Positions 16,179-23,451 of a DNA stretch of 53,192 bases are shown in pieces; within the stretch, counting starts at the first letter, position 1; every line of letters starts with the position of its first letter. Below the pieces are notes generated by a model. The model made no database searches, was not told the DNA's origin, and was given only the letters and a program-made list of their open reading frames with translations. A program made the translations under genes and the position numbers. The DNA comes from Synergistaceae bacterium (GTDB lineage: Bacteria; Synergistota; Synergistia; Synergistales; Aminobacteriaceae): NCBI GenBank assembly GCA_031277095.1, contig JAISLU010000111.1, positions 1 through 53,192 of the forward strand. Reading direction: 5' to 3'.

Positions 16179-16965
16179 CGTCGAGACCCTCCAGTTCTTT
16201 CAAAAGATCGTCCGTCGTCCGAGGACCCGCCCCTCCGGCCGGCGTCCCCCGCTCCAGGGAAGGTATCCCCTTGCCTCGCAGAGTCTTCGCGATCAACAGC
16301 CGCGGACAGTGAGAGGGCAGCGATTCGAAGGCGCCGTTCAGGGAGTTCATGTCGTGCCCATCCGCGCTCACAGCGGCCCAGCCGAAGGAATGGAACTTCT
16401 CCTCCAAGCCGTCGTCGAGAATTCCGTCGTTTTTATCCACAATGAAGATCAAGTTGTTGAGTTTATGGCGCACGGAGACGATCAGAGACTCCCACACCGA
16501 TCCCTCCTGCAGTTCCCGTGTTCCTATGAGACAGAAGACGCGAGGCTCGGGAGTCCGCTTTTTAAACGCCAGCGCCAGCCCCAGGGAGATCCCCGGGCCT
16601 ACCCCCAGCGCCCCGCAGGAGACGTCCACCCCCGGCGTCCGGCGGGAGTCCGCGAACGCCTGGAGGGTGCTGCCCAGTTGGCGGTATCCCCACAGGGCGT
16701 CCCGGTGGAAAAAACCTCGGTCCGCCAACACGGCGTACAGCGTGGGGCTCGCCGCCGCCTTGCTGAGGACGAAACGGTCCCGGTCCTCCCAGAGGGGTTC
16801 CGCCGGGCGAACCGAAAGCACGGCGCCGTAAAGCCAAACGAGGATATCCGCGGCGGAAAGGGACGACGCCATGTGCCCGGTCCGGGCGATACCCAGCATA
16901 CGGACTATGTCGCGTCTGACGTCCAACGCACGGGCTTCTAGTTCCGTCAAAACAACAGCGTCCAT
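16141..16965 (-). CDS. Transketolase-like N-terminal subunit, ThDP motif lost
   Basis: 274 residues from ATG 16965. It follows the N-terminal (PP-binding) subunit of split transketolases closely: GHMASSLSAADILVWLY, WEDRDRFVLSK, TPGVDVSCGALG, LQEGSVWES, KLNNLIFIVDKN and KTLRGKG. The functional positions differ: SKGHAAP reads SKAAASP, LQGHP reads LQAFA, and the Mg/ThDP motif GDGE reads GTRE. The usual WHG near the C-terminus is missing. Three histidines and the metal-binding Asp are thus gone while the scaffold residues remain, so it is selected for fold rather than classical catalysis. It lies between csaB and ftsE, not with pentose-phosphate genes. Confidence 0.85.
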   Translation of the reverse strand: MDAVVLTELEARALDVRRDIVRMLGIARTGHMASSLSAADILVWLYGAVLSVRPAEPLWEDRDRFVLSKAAASPTLYAVLADRGFFHRDALWGYRQLGSTLQAFADSRRTPGVDVSCGALGVGPGISLGLALAFKKRTPEPRVFCLIGTRELQEGSVWESLIVSVRHKLNNLIFIVDKNDGILDDGLEEKFHSFGWAAVSADGHDMNSLNGAFESLPSHCPRLLIAKTLRGKGIPSLERGTPAGGAGPRTTDDLLKELEGLDDVGTEEKPGRSL

Positions 16966-17064
16966 CGTAAACACCACTCTTTTGTCGAACTGTAAAGCAT
17001 TTTCCTACGAAGATAGATTCCCGTCTATTTTCATTGCTCGTTGTGATCGCAGAATCATGATCCG

Positions 17065-17128
17065 TCAAGATCTCAGATCAAGTTTTCAGATCAAGATTTC
17101 AGATCAAGATTTCACATCAAAATCTCAC
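17065..17128. repeat. Tandem repeat, about 14-17 bp x4
   Basis: Four to five copies of TCAGATCAAGATT(T) fill the gap between the csaB 3' end and the transketolase-like gene and overlap the last csaB codons. Confidence 0.8.
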
Positions 17129-18151
17129 AACATCTCGGCAGATGGCGTCGATTTCCTCCCGAAAAAACTCCGGCGAAAGAGGACGAACCTCGGCCAGTTG
17201 CGGCGCGGGAAGGGGCCCTCCGTCCCAAACGGGGATCTCCCGGTCCGAGGCGAATACCTGAACTTTGGGGTCGTAGGGCACGACGGTCAGAGGCACCGAG
17301 GCCAGGACCGCCAGGATCGCGAAATGCAGCCTCATCCCCACCGCCGCCTTCGCGCCGTGAAAAACCCGAAGGGCATCGGAAAGGGTCGCAACGCGCTCCA
17401 CACGCGCCAACGGAAGACGTTTTTCCTCCATGAAGCGCAGCATGAGGCGTTCGTCTTCTTCCGAAAGAGCGACGCCGACGGCCTCTCCCCCAACGTCCCT
17501 CGCGAAGGCCAAGGCGTAAAGGGAAAGGGCCTCGGCGAAACGCTGAGGCAAATCCCCGGCGCAGGGCCGAAGGTTTACCAGCAGCATTTTATCCGGCGCA
17601 GCGTCGCTTGCGGGATTTCCCAGGGAAAAAACGTCCCCCAGAGTAAACACCGGATCGTGTCCCCATCGGGCGCGCACCCCCCAGCTTTCGCAAAGGGACA
17701 AGGCCGCCCTGTCCCGCACCTGAACCACACGGCAGCGTCTCAGGGCGTCTCTGGCCAGCCGGCGGGCAAGGCCCGAGCCCAGAGGGCCCAGAGATTGACC
17801 CAAGGCCCAAGGAACCGCTCCCCGAATAACCGCCCCTCTCACGAGCCCCCAATAATATACGCACGAACCCAGGCTGGTCACGTCCTGAAACAGCCCCCCT
17901 CCCCCCAGCAAAAGCGTTTCGCTTTGCCCCAATACACGACAAATTTGCCTGACTTTCCATCGATCGACGGCCTCCACGCCCAGCTTTCGCCGAGAATCGC
18001 CAGGGTCGTTGGACAGCACCACCATGCGCTCACGTGCAACGCCGCAGCGCAAAAGGGATGCAACCGCGGCCTCCAGCAAAAGCTCGTCCCCCAGGTTGCC
18101 GAAGCCGTAGTAACCGGCCAAAGCCACCCGATAGCGTTTGAGGGGGGTCAC
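17117..18151 (-). CDS. csaB: Polysaccharide pyruvyl transferase CsaB
   Basis: 344 residues from GTG 18151 (GGCGGAG six bases upstream). Family marks: YYGFGNLGDELLLEA near the N-terminus, LLLGGGGLFQD, the middle WGHDPVFTLGD, and near the C-terminus AVGMRLHFAILA followed by PYDPKV. CsaB adds ketal-linked pyruvate to secondary cell-wall polymer, creating the docking site for SLH domains of S-layer proteins. Its stop-start junction with the DUF5693 gene is tight (the DUF5693 TGA lies two bases before the chosen GTG), indicating coupling. Its presence suggests SLH-type surface proteins in this organism. Confidence 0.9.
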   Translation of the reverse strand: MTPLKRYRVALAGYYGFGNLGDELLLEAAVASLLRCGVARERMVVLSNDPGDSRRKLGVEAVDRWKVRQICRVLGQSETLLLGGGGLFQDVTSLGSCVYYWGLVRGAVIRGAVPWALGQSLGPLGSGLARRLARDALRRCRVVQVRDRAALSLCESWGVRARWGHDPVFTLGDVFSLGNPASDAAPDKMLLVNLRPCAGDLPQRFAEALSLYALAFARDVGGEAVGVALSEEDERLMLRFMEEKRLPLARVERVATLSDALRVFHGAKAAVGMRLHFAILAVLASVPLTVVPYDPKVQVFASDREIPVWDGGPLPAPQLAEVRPLSPEFFREEIDAICRDVVRF

Positions 18152-18153
18152 GG

Positions 18154-19869
18154 TCACTCCGCCAGAAAACGGACCTTCCGCCACAGGGGCAGGAGGCCGT
18201 ATTGCACGGCGAACACCGAAGCGATCCCCAGGACCGCTCCCACCCACAGCCCGTGAAATTCACGAAGCAAAATAAAAAACAGGGGCGTGTGGTAGTGGCA
18301 GAAGCTATTGATCACGGAGGAAAAACCCAACACCGCCCCCAGCCGCAGGACCTCGCGGTAACGCGCCCAAAGATCGGACTTGACCGCGAAAATATAAAGC
18401 AAAAGGCAAGGATAACCGACGAAAATTTCTTTGCTGCGGGGCCGGGCCACCAAAAAACGCTCCAGGGTCTCGCGGACCTTGGCCTCGAGGCCGGGGATGA
18501 ATTGGACGTTGTCGCTGCGAAACAAGGCCAGAGCCAGGAACACCAAGAGGATGAGCCCGAGAAAGAACTCTCCCCAAAGAGGCGGGCGCGAAAGAAATTC
18601 GGTCAGAGATTCGGGGTGGATGCGGCGGCGCATGTCGTGCAGCACCACCAAAAGCGGGGGCAGAAGCACCGTCAGCTTCACCCCTGAAAAGGTCCTGAGC
18701 CGCAGCATATAGACGGGTTCGCTGAAAAGAGCCGCTACGGCCAAGCCCCCCGCGGCCATTAAAAAGAAGGCCTCCAGGAGGGTTCCCCAGCAACGCCGAG
18801 CCCTCGCGGCGTCCAGGGCGGTCAAGGAGGCCTCCGTCACGATGAAAGCGGCGGACACGGCCCCCAGTATTCTGGCGAAAGCGCCGATTTTCCACGCGGC
18901 CGAGGCGGAAACCCCCGCGAGAAGAACGAATAAAACGACTTCCCTCACAGGCATCGGCCTGCCCAGAGTTCCCCTCATGCGCCGCAGATAGCGGGTCAGG
19001 GACAACAAAAAGGCCAGGGAACACGCCAGCGCCGAGGTCCAGTACATGCGCCACCCTGGACGGTCGGCAAAAATCGGACGGGGCCAGATCCCTTGGAGAC
19101 CGTGGGAGCGTAGATCCTCCGTCAGGCGCCTCACTTCTTCCCCGAAACTCTCCAGGGAGGACGCCACGTTGCCGGAGGCCGCGGGCCGCAGCACCAAAAG
19201 GCGCACGGACCGCTCCACCGCGGCGCGGACAAAACGGTCGTGCAGCCGCTCCCTGCCGATCCTCCGGGCGAGCAGTTCTTCGTTCGTCACGCTGTGCAGC
19301 GGGATGAGGTTGGGAAACGCCAGCCAGTCCAACTGAGACGCGCCGAGCTGACGCGAAAACTCGATTTGGGCGACGGGCACGCCGTGTTTTTTTAAAAGAG
19401 AGGCCAGAGGCGCAAGATCCGGGTAGCCCAGAGCGATCTCCCCGGAGGGCGCGACGACCGCCACCTCTGGATACTCGGATAAAATGCGTCCCGTAGTTTC
19501 CAGAGACTGCCGCAACTGCCACATGGGCGCCGGGGCGACGCGGTAGAAAATCGGCATGTTTGCCGCCCTGCCGGCCTTCAATCCCTCGAAATCCGGGCCC
19601 ACCTCGTAGGGGGCATCCTCGGGCGTGTATTCCTTGACCATCAAACCGCTCACGCCTTTTTCTCTCAAAAAATCCAGCGCGGCTTCCGGCGCAAGGCCCG
19701 CTTCATGGGCCATAGGCAACGTCTCTCGGTAATCGACGACAATCGCCACGTTTCGATTGTCCCGTTCCAACGCCCAGCGAGGCAAAAGGCCATACCCAGC
19801 GGAGATCAAAACGACTGCCGCCGTCAGTGCCGCAAAAATTCTCCAGGGACATTCCTCAACAGTTCTCAA
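18154..19869 (-). CDS. DUF5693 family membrane protein
   Basis: About 570 residues from TTG 19869, favoured because AGAGGTGA lies five bases upstream; GTG 19878 is an alternative with a poorer site. One N-terminal helix (FAALTAAVVLISAGYGLL) precedes an exported domain of about 280 residues containing NRNVAIVVDYRE and EKGVSGLMVKEYTPED, then eight or so hydrophobic helices to the C-terminus. This matches the DUF5693 family, which I recall as a frequent neighbour of csaB. A role in building or exporting the pyruvylated polymer is an inference from context. The region upstream holds a group II intron remnant. Confidence 0.75.
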   Translation of the reverse strand: MRTVEECPWRIFAALTAAVVLISAGYGLLPRWALERDNRNVAIVVDYRETLPMAHEAGLAPEAALDFLREKGVSGLMVKEYTPEDAPYEVGPDFEGLKAGRAANMPIFYRVAPAPMWQLRQSLETTGRILSEYPEVAVVAPSGEIALGYPDLAPLASLLKKHGVPVAQIEFSRQLGASQLDWLAFPNLIPLHSVTNEELLARRIGRERLHDRFVRAAVERSVRLLVLRPAASGNVASSLESFGEEVRRLTEDLRSHGLQGIWPRPIFADRPGWRMYWTSALACSLAFLLSLTRYLRRMRGTLGRPMPVREVVLFVLLAGVSASAAWKIGAFARILGAVSAAFIVTEASLTALDAARARRCWGTLLEAFFLMAAGGLAVAALFSEPVYMLRLRTFSGVKLTVLLPPLLVVLHDMRRRIHPESLTEFLSRPPLWGEFFLGLILLVFLALALFRSDNVQFIPGLEAKVRETLERFLVARPRSKEIFVGYPCLLLYIFAVKSDLWARYREVLRLGAVLGFSSVINSFCHYHTPLFFILLREFHGLWVGAVLGIASVFAVQYGLLPLWRKVRFLAE

Positions 19870-19979
19870 AAACTTCACCTCTGAATCTTCATTCCCCGAA
19901 TGGGTTCGCGGCTTTATCGACCGCCATCGAGAGGAAATGGCGGCGCTGAGCATCAAAGAGGCGAGCAAATATCTTTGAT

Positions 19980-20071
19980 ATATTGAACCGCCGTATACGG
20001 AACCGCACGTACGGCGCAGAAGGTCAGCCGTAGGCCGGCCGCCCAACGCGTGAGCGGCTGACCATCCGATT
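19980..20071 (+). mobile_element. 3' end of a group II intron (domains V and VI only)
   Basis: The segment beginning GAACCGCCGTATACGGAACC has the sequence and shape of a bacterial group II intron domain V: CGCCGTA (19989-19995) pairs with TACGGCG (20010-20016) around a 14-base loop. A domain VI-like hairpin follows (GGTCAGCCG 20022-20030 with CGGCTGACC 20055-20063), then an unpaired A at 20064 and the 3' end-like ATCCGATT about seven bases later, the usual branch-point spacing. No reverse transcriptase ORF remains, because the DUF5693 gene begins at 19869 on the other strand. It is a 5'-deleted remnant. A chance structured spacer is the alternative. Confidence 0.55.
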
Positions 20072-20093
20072 TAACGCATCTAACCGCATCTAA

Positions 20094-20432
20094 TCAAGGA
20101 TCGAGGACGTTGGGAACACCCACGTCGCGTTTTCCGGTTTTGCGGGGAAAGACGACGATTTTGGGGGTATCGTTCTCGAACTTCATATTGTGCGGAACGT
20201 AAACACGTAACTGCCCCGTATCCACGATATCGTACCCCTCCGCTTCCTCCTCGGGCACACCGTTTCTCACCATGGCAAACGCATTGCCCTGCCGGCAGGA
20301 ATAAAAAACATTGGCGATCCAAACGTCTTTTTCGCCCTTGCCTCTCGTCAGCAACATCTCCGTCGCTTCCGGCGTCACGTCGGCACTGACCACCAACGCC
20401 AGCAAAATCCACAGACACGAAACACGCAACAT
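20094..20432 (-). CDS. Small secreted protein, possibly HesB-like (CC/Se motif) related
   Basis: 112 residues; ATG with a strong AGGAGGT nine bases upstream. A signal peptide (LRVSCLWILLALVVSA) precedes a compact all-beta-looking domain: VTPEATEMLL, WIANVFYSCRQGNAF, EGYDIVDTGQLRVYVP. The order 'VTPEA..., short strand with Cys, then YD...G.L.VYV' resembles the small HesB/IscA-like proteins of the CC/Se motif family, but here only one Cys is present and the protein is exported. The resemblance is weak and no function should be assumed. It stands alone, divergent from the Ada-AlkA gene. Confidence 0.6.
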   Translation of the reverse strand: MLRVSCLWILLALVVSADVTPEATEMLLTRGKGEKDVWIANVFYSCRQGNAFAMVRNGVPEEEAEGYDIVDTGQLRVYVPHNMKFENDTPKIVVFPRKTGKRDVGVPNVLDP

Positions 20433-20445
20433 AAAACGACCTCCT

Positions 20446-20486
20446 TACCTGAAATCACAAAAATCTTGCCTGAAATCACAACAACT
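20446..20486. repeat. 21-bp x2 tandem repeat
   Basis: Two near copies of a 21-bp unit containing CCTGAAATCACAA lie directly upstream of the small secreted gene's ribosome binding site. Confidence 0.75.
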
Positions 20487-20658
20487 ATTATCTTCTCTAT
20501 ATATTATTTTTTTCGGGAAGAAACAGTAAGAAAGTTTAACATGATCGGTCTTTTTATGCCAACAGCGCCCCGCAGTACAGACGGCTTTACGATGCTTTTA
20601 GAACGAAGATGTCCGAAAACGACTGGACATTCTTTGCAGAAAACTTTATATTGCGCCT

Positions 20659-22254
20659 ATGATGAGCGATACGCATGTTTACGATGACGATTATTTGTAC
20701 GAAATATTGAAAAGCAGGGACAAACGGTTCGATGGACGGTTTTTCTTCGGTGTGACCACTACGAAAATTTATTGCCGCCCAGTCTGCCCATCCCGGCGGC
20801 CTAAGCGCGAACACTGCCGTTTCTTCGACTCGGCCGCGGCGGCGGAAAACGCGGGTTTTCGGCCCTGTCTGCGCTGCCGCCCTGACCTGCCCCCCGGCAA
20901 AGGCATAGATATCGATGACGGTATAGATATTGATGAAAGGATAGATATCGAGGAAAGAATATGTATTGAGGAAAACATGGCGCTGAACGAAAGCGTAAGT
21001 CTCAAAGAGGGCATGGACCTCGATGAAGAAAGTGAAGAAAGGGTAGAAAGTGAAAAAAGGCTCGTCAGCCTTGCCGCGAGAGCGCTGCAGTACGGAGAGG
21101 GGGGGAGGATCGGAAAGATCGCCGCGTCCCTGGGGGTGAGCGACCGGCATTTGCGCCGGGTATTTGCCGCCCGCTACGGAGTTTCTCCCGTTCGATACGG
21201 TCAAACCTGCAGACTGCTTTTTGCCCGTCGTCTGATTCTGGAAACGGAACTGTCCTTCACTCAGGTCGCGATGGCTTCCGGGTTCGGCAGCGTGCGGCGC
21301 ATGAACGCCCTTTTCCGCGAACACTGCCGCTGCAACCCCACGGAGCTGCGCCGCGCCCCGGCGGGCAGTGGCATGGACTGTGTCTCGGTGCGCATCCTTT
21401 GCCATCCGCCTTACGCTTGGCGGGAACTGCTGAATTTTTTGATGCCCCGGGCCGTTGAAGGGGTGGAGGAGGTGAAGGACTCCGCCTACCGGCGTGTTGC
21501 GGCGCTGAGGTCGAAGGGCGATTGCCGCAAAGGGTGGATCGCCGTCTCCTGCGACGGAGACGGGGCTGCGGAAAACTTCGCGCTCAAGGTGGACGTTTCT
21601 CTTTCCCTGGTCCCCGTCCTGAGCTGCGTGACAGCCCGATTGAAGCGGCTTTTCGACACCGACAGCCGCCCCGGGGAGATAAGACAGGTTCTCGGAGACA
21701 TGGCGGACGCGAGACCCGGGCTTCGCCTTCCGGGGTGTTTCGACGCCTTTGAAATGGGTGTTCGGGCTGTTCTGGGCCAGCAAATCACGGTGAAAGCGGC
21801 GCGTACGCTGGCGACTCGACTGGCTTCAGAACTGGGGGAAAAGGCAGACACGCCGTTTCCGGGCCTTTACCGTTTTTTCCCCACCCCCCAGAAACTCCTG
21901 GAAACCAGCGGCGACACTCTGGGGCGTCTGGGGGTTGTCCGAAGCCGTCAGCGGGCCCTTCATGCCCTTGCGGAGTTTGCTTTGTCCGGGGGGCTGGAGC
22001 CCAGAGCGGACATCGAGGGGCAGATTCGAGACCTGAAAAAACTTCCCGGCGTAGGGGAATGGACGGCGCAGTACATCGCCATGAGGGCTCTGGATTGGCC
22101 GGATGCCTTTCCTCACACCGACTATGCCGTCAAAGCCGCGATGGGGAACATCCCTCCCGGCGAGATTCTGGAAATTGCGGAGCGCTGGCGTCCTTGGAGG
22201 GCCTATGCGGCCATGTACCTGTGGCTTGGACACGAAAAGGGGAGGGGACCATGA
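20659..22254 (+). CDS. Ada N-terminal domain + AraC HTH + AlkA glycosylase fusion
   Basis: 531 residues. Residues 1-80 are an Ada metal-binding domain with four Cys (YCRPVCP and CLRC), the phosphotriester methyl acceptor/sensor. Residues about 135-225 form an AraC-type DNA-binding domain (IGKIAASLGVSDRHLRRVFAARYG, then FTQVAMASGFGSVRRMNALF). The rest is an AlkA-type 3-methyladenine glycosylase with the HhH-GPD segment LKKLPGVGEWTAQYIAMRAL and the catalytic Asp in PHTDYAV. Between the Ada and HTH parts lie about 50 acidic residues in hexapeptide repeats. It senses alkylation damage, activates transcription and excises damaged bases; ogt follows with an ATGA overlap. Start ATG 20659 or the next ATG; no strong ribosome site. 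Confidence 0.92.
   Translation: MMSDTHVYDDDYLYEILKSRDKRFDGRFFFGVTTTKIYCRPVCPSRRPKREHCRFFDSAAAAENAGFRPCLRCRPDLPPGKGIDIDDGIDIDERIDIEERICIEENMALNESVSLKEGMDLDEESEERVESEKRLVSLAARALQYGEGGRIGKIAASLGVSDRHLRRVFAARYGVSPVRYGQTCRLLFARRLILETELSFTQVAMASGFGSVRRMNALFREHCRCNPTELRRAPAGSGMDCVSVRILCHPPYAWRELLNFLMPRAVEGVEEVKDSAYRRVAALRSKGDCRKGWIAVSCDGDGAAENFALKVDVSLSLVPVLSCVTARLKRLFDTDSRPGEIRQVLGDMADARPGLRLPGCFDAFEMGVRAVLGQQITVKAARTLATRLASELGEKADTPFPGLYRFFPTPQKLLETSGDTLGRLGVVRSRQRALHALAEFALSGGLEPRADIEGQIRDLKKLPGVGEWTAQYIAMRALDWPDAFPHTDYAVKAAMGNIPPGEILEIAERWRPWRAYAAMYLWLGHEKGRGP
20902..21062 (+). repeat. In-frame 18-bp repeats in the Ada-AlkA linker (about 7 units)
   Basis: Units encode GIDIDD, GIDIDE, RIDIEE, RICIEE, NMALNE, SVSLKE and GMDLDE, followed by a shorter ESEERVESEKR. 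The first copies are most alike. They lie exactly between the metal-binding and DNA-binding domains. Confidence 0.9.
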
Positions 22255-22790
22255 GGGAGTGGATGAGGTGCGCCACGCCGTTGGGCGAGGTGCTTTTGGC
22301 GTCGGACGGGTCCGCGGCGGACGAGCCCGCGTTGTGCGGAGCGTGGTTTGTGGGGCAAAAGTATTTTCCCCGGCTGGAGGGCTGGGGGGACAGTGGCTGG
22401 CGAGCCAGTGACTGGAGAGAGGGGAAAAATGATCTGCTGGAGAAGGCGGCCTTGGAGCTGGAACGCTATTTTCAGGGGGAGCTGCGCCGTTTTACCGTTC
22501 CCCTCCGGCCCCAGGGAACGGCCTTTCAGCAAAAGGTATGGGCGGGCATCGGGGAGATCGGGTACGGATGCACCGCCAGCTACGGGCAGTTGGCCGCGGA
22601 GCTGAAATCGAGTCCCCGCGCCGTGGGGTCGGCCACCGGACGCAATCCCCTGAGCCTCTTCATTCCCTGCCACAGGGTGGTGGGGAGCGACGGGCTTCTC
22701 ACGGGATACGCCGGCGGGTTGAAAAGAAAAGAAGCCCTCCTGGCGTTGGAGGGCGTTCGGGTAAAGGACGGCAAAGCGACGGGCCGCTGA
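22251..22790 (+). CDS. ogt: Methylated-DNA-[protein]-cysteine S-methyltransferase
   Basis: 179 residues. Removes O6-alkyl groups from guanine in a single suicide transfer. The acceptor Cys is in LFIPCHRVVGSDG, the helix-turn-helix in SYGQLAAELKSSPRAVGSATGRNP, and the substrate loop in LTGYAGGLKRKEALL. Length is normal for Ogt. The start ATG overlaps the stop of the Ada-AlkA gene (ATGA), so both are made from one message, giving damage sensing, base excision and direct reversal in one operon. The 3' end converges on the cupin gene. Confidence 0.95.
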   Translation: MREWMRCATPLGEVLLASDGSAADEPALCGAWFVGQKYFPRLEGWGDSGWRASDWREGKNDLLEKAALELERYFQGELRRFTVPLRPQGTAFQQKVWAGIGEIGYGCTASYGQLAAELKSSPRAVGSATGRNPLSLFIPCHRVVGSDGLLTGYAGGLKRKEALLALEGVRVKDGKATGR

Positions 22791-22814
22791 GCCGCTCTTC
22801 ACGCTCTTATTATT

Positions 22815-23240
22815 TTATTTAGGAGTCTCCCCGGCGATGACGGAAATGAACACCAGGTCTTCTTTGCCGGTGTTGCTCAGGGCGTGAGACTGTCCCTTGC
22901 GTGCGATGGTGATGTCTCCGGGTTTCACTTCAAATTCTTTGCCGTCGTCGTTTTTGAAGAGCCCCGTGCCCGAGACGATCACGTAGATGTCCTCGTTGAC
23001 CTCATGCTTATGGAAGCCGATGGAATCTCCCGGTTTGAGCGTCAGCCAGCCGATTTCCCTGACGGGGTTCTCCATGGGCGGCATGTCTCGCGTAAAGGCG
23101 TATCTGCCGTACAGCACGCCTGTCCCGCCGCCGGCTTTTTCCTTGTCTAAAACAATGAGGTCCTGTTCTTTAAAAATATCGGCGGAAGCGCAGGAAGCCA
23201 TCAAACTCATGACGATCAGCAAAAAACAAACTTTTTTCAT
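22815..23240 (-). CDS. Exported cupin-domain protein
   Basis: 141 residues: a signal sequence with a possible lipobox (SLMASC, Cys near residue 17), then a single small cupin barrel. Motif 1 is GDSIGFHKHEVNEDIYVIVSG, and motif 2 is GDITIARKGQSHALSN, so two His, one Glu and a further His for metal binding are present. Cupins this size bind small molecules or act as isomerases/dioxygenases; the substrate is unknown. The position outside the cytoplasm is an inference from the N-terminus. It is a single gene. Confidence 0.85.
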   Translation of the reverse strand: MKKVCFLLIVMSLMASCASADIFKEQDLIVLDKEKAGGGTGVLYGRYAFTRDMPPMENPVREIGWLTLKPGDSIGFHKHEVNEDIYVIVSGTGLFKNDDGKEFEVKPGDITIARKGQSHALSNTGKEDLVFISVIAGETPK

Positions 23241-23249
23241 TTTTTAAAC

Positions 23250-23362
23250 CCTCCGTTCAGATTTAAATAAAATCCGTTTTAAATAAAATCCTCTTTGAAC
23301 CAAAATCATCCTCAAGACAAAAATCAAATTCACACTCAAATTAAATTCACACTCAAATTAAA
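23250..23362. repeat. AT-rich tandem repeats upstream of the cupin gene
   Basis: Two arrays: TTTAAATAAAATCC twice (about 23263-23291), and TCAAATTAAATTCACAC-type units, about 17 bp and three copies (about 23317-23362). Both lie between the cupin gene and the 21-aa ORF. Confidence 0.8.
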
Positions 23363-23363
23363 C

Positions 23364-23429
23364 TCAAACCGCGATCGAACCCATAACCGACGTCTGCAAA
23401 ATCCGCTGTCTCATTTGCCTAAAGCCCAT
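23364..23429 (-). CDS. Possible 21-aa ORF after the chemotaxis receptor
   Basis: ATG ORF encoding MGFRQMRQRILQTSVMGSIA plus Val. It has one of the best ribosome binding sites in the window (AAAGGAGGTG, four bases before the ATG) and lies 23 bases after the receptor stop. The basic, mildly amphipathic start looks like the beginning of a longer protein cut short by a stop inside the repeat array. It may be a real tiny protein or the stump of a lost gene. Confidence 0.3.
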   Translation of the reverse strand: MGFRQMRQRILQTSVMGSIAV

Positions 23430-23451
23430 TTTCACCTCCTTTTCAGTTTTG

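Noticed and set aside
15228..16965. Transketolase-like pair as a decaying pseudogene
   Set aside because: Both frames are intact, overlap for coupling, and structural motifs are kept; changes are concentrated at catalytic residues.
15228..16965. DXP synthase (dxs) instead of transketolase
   Set aside because: The split arrangement and motifs follow the two-subunit transketolase; DXS is a single chain of about 620 residues with a different N-terminus.
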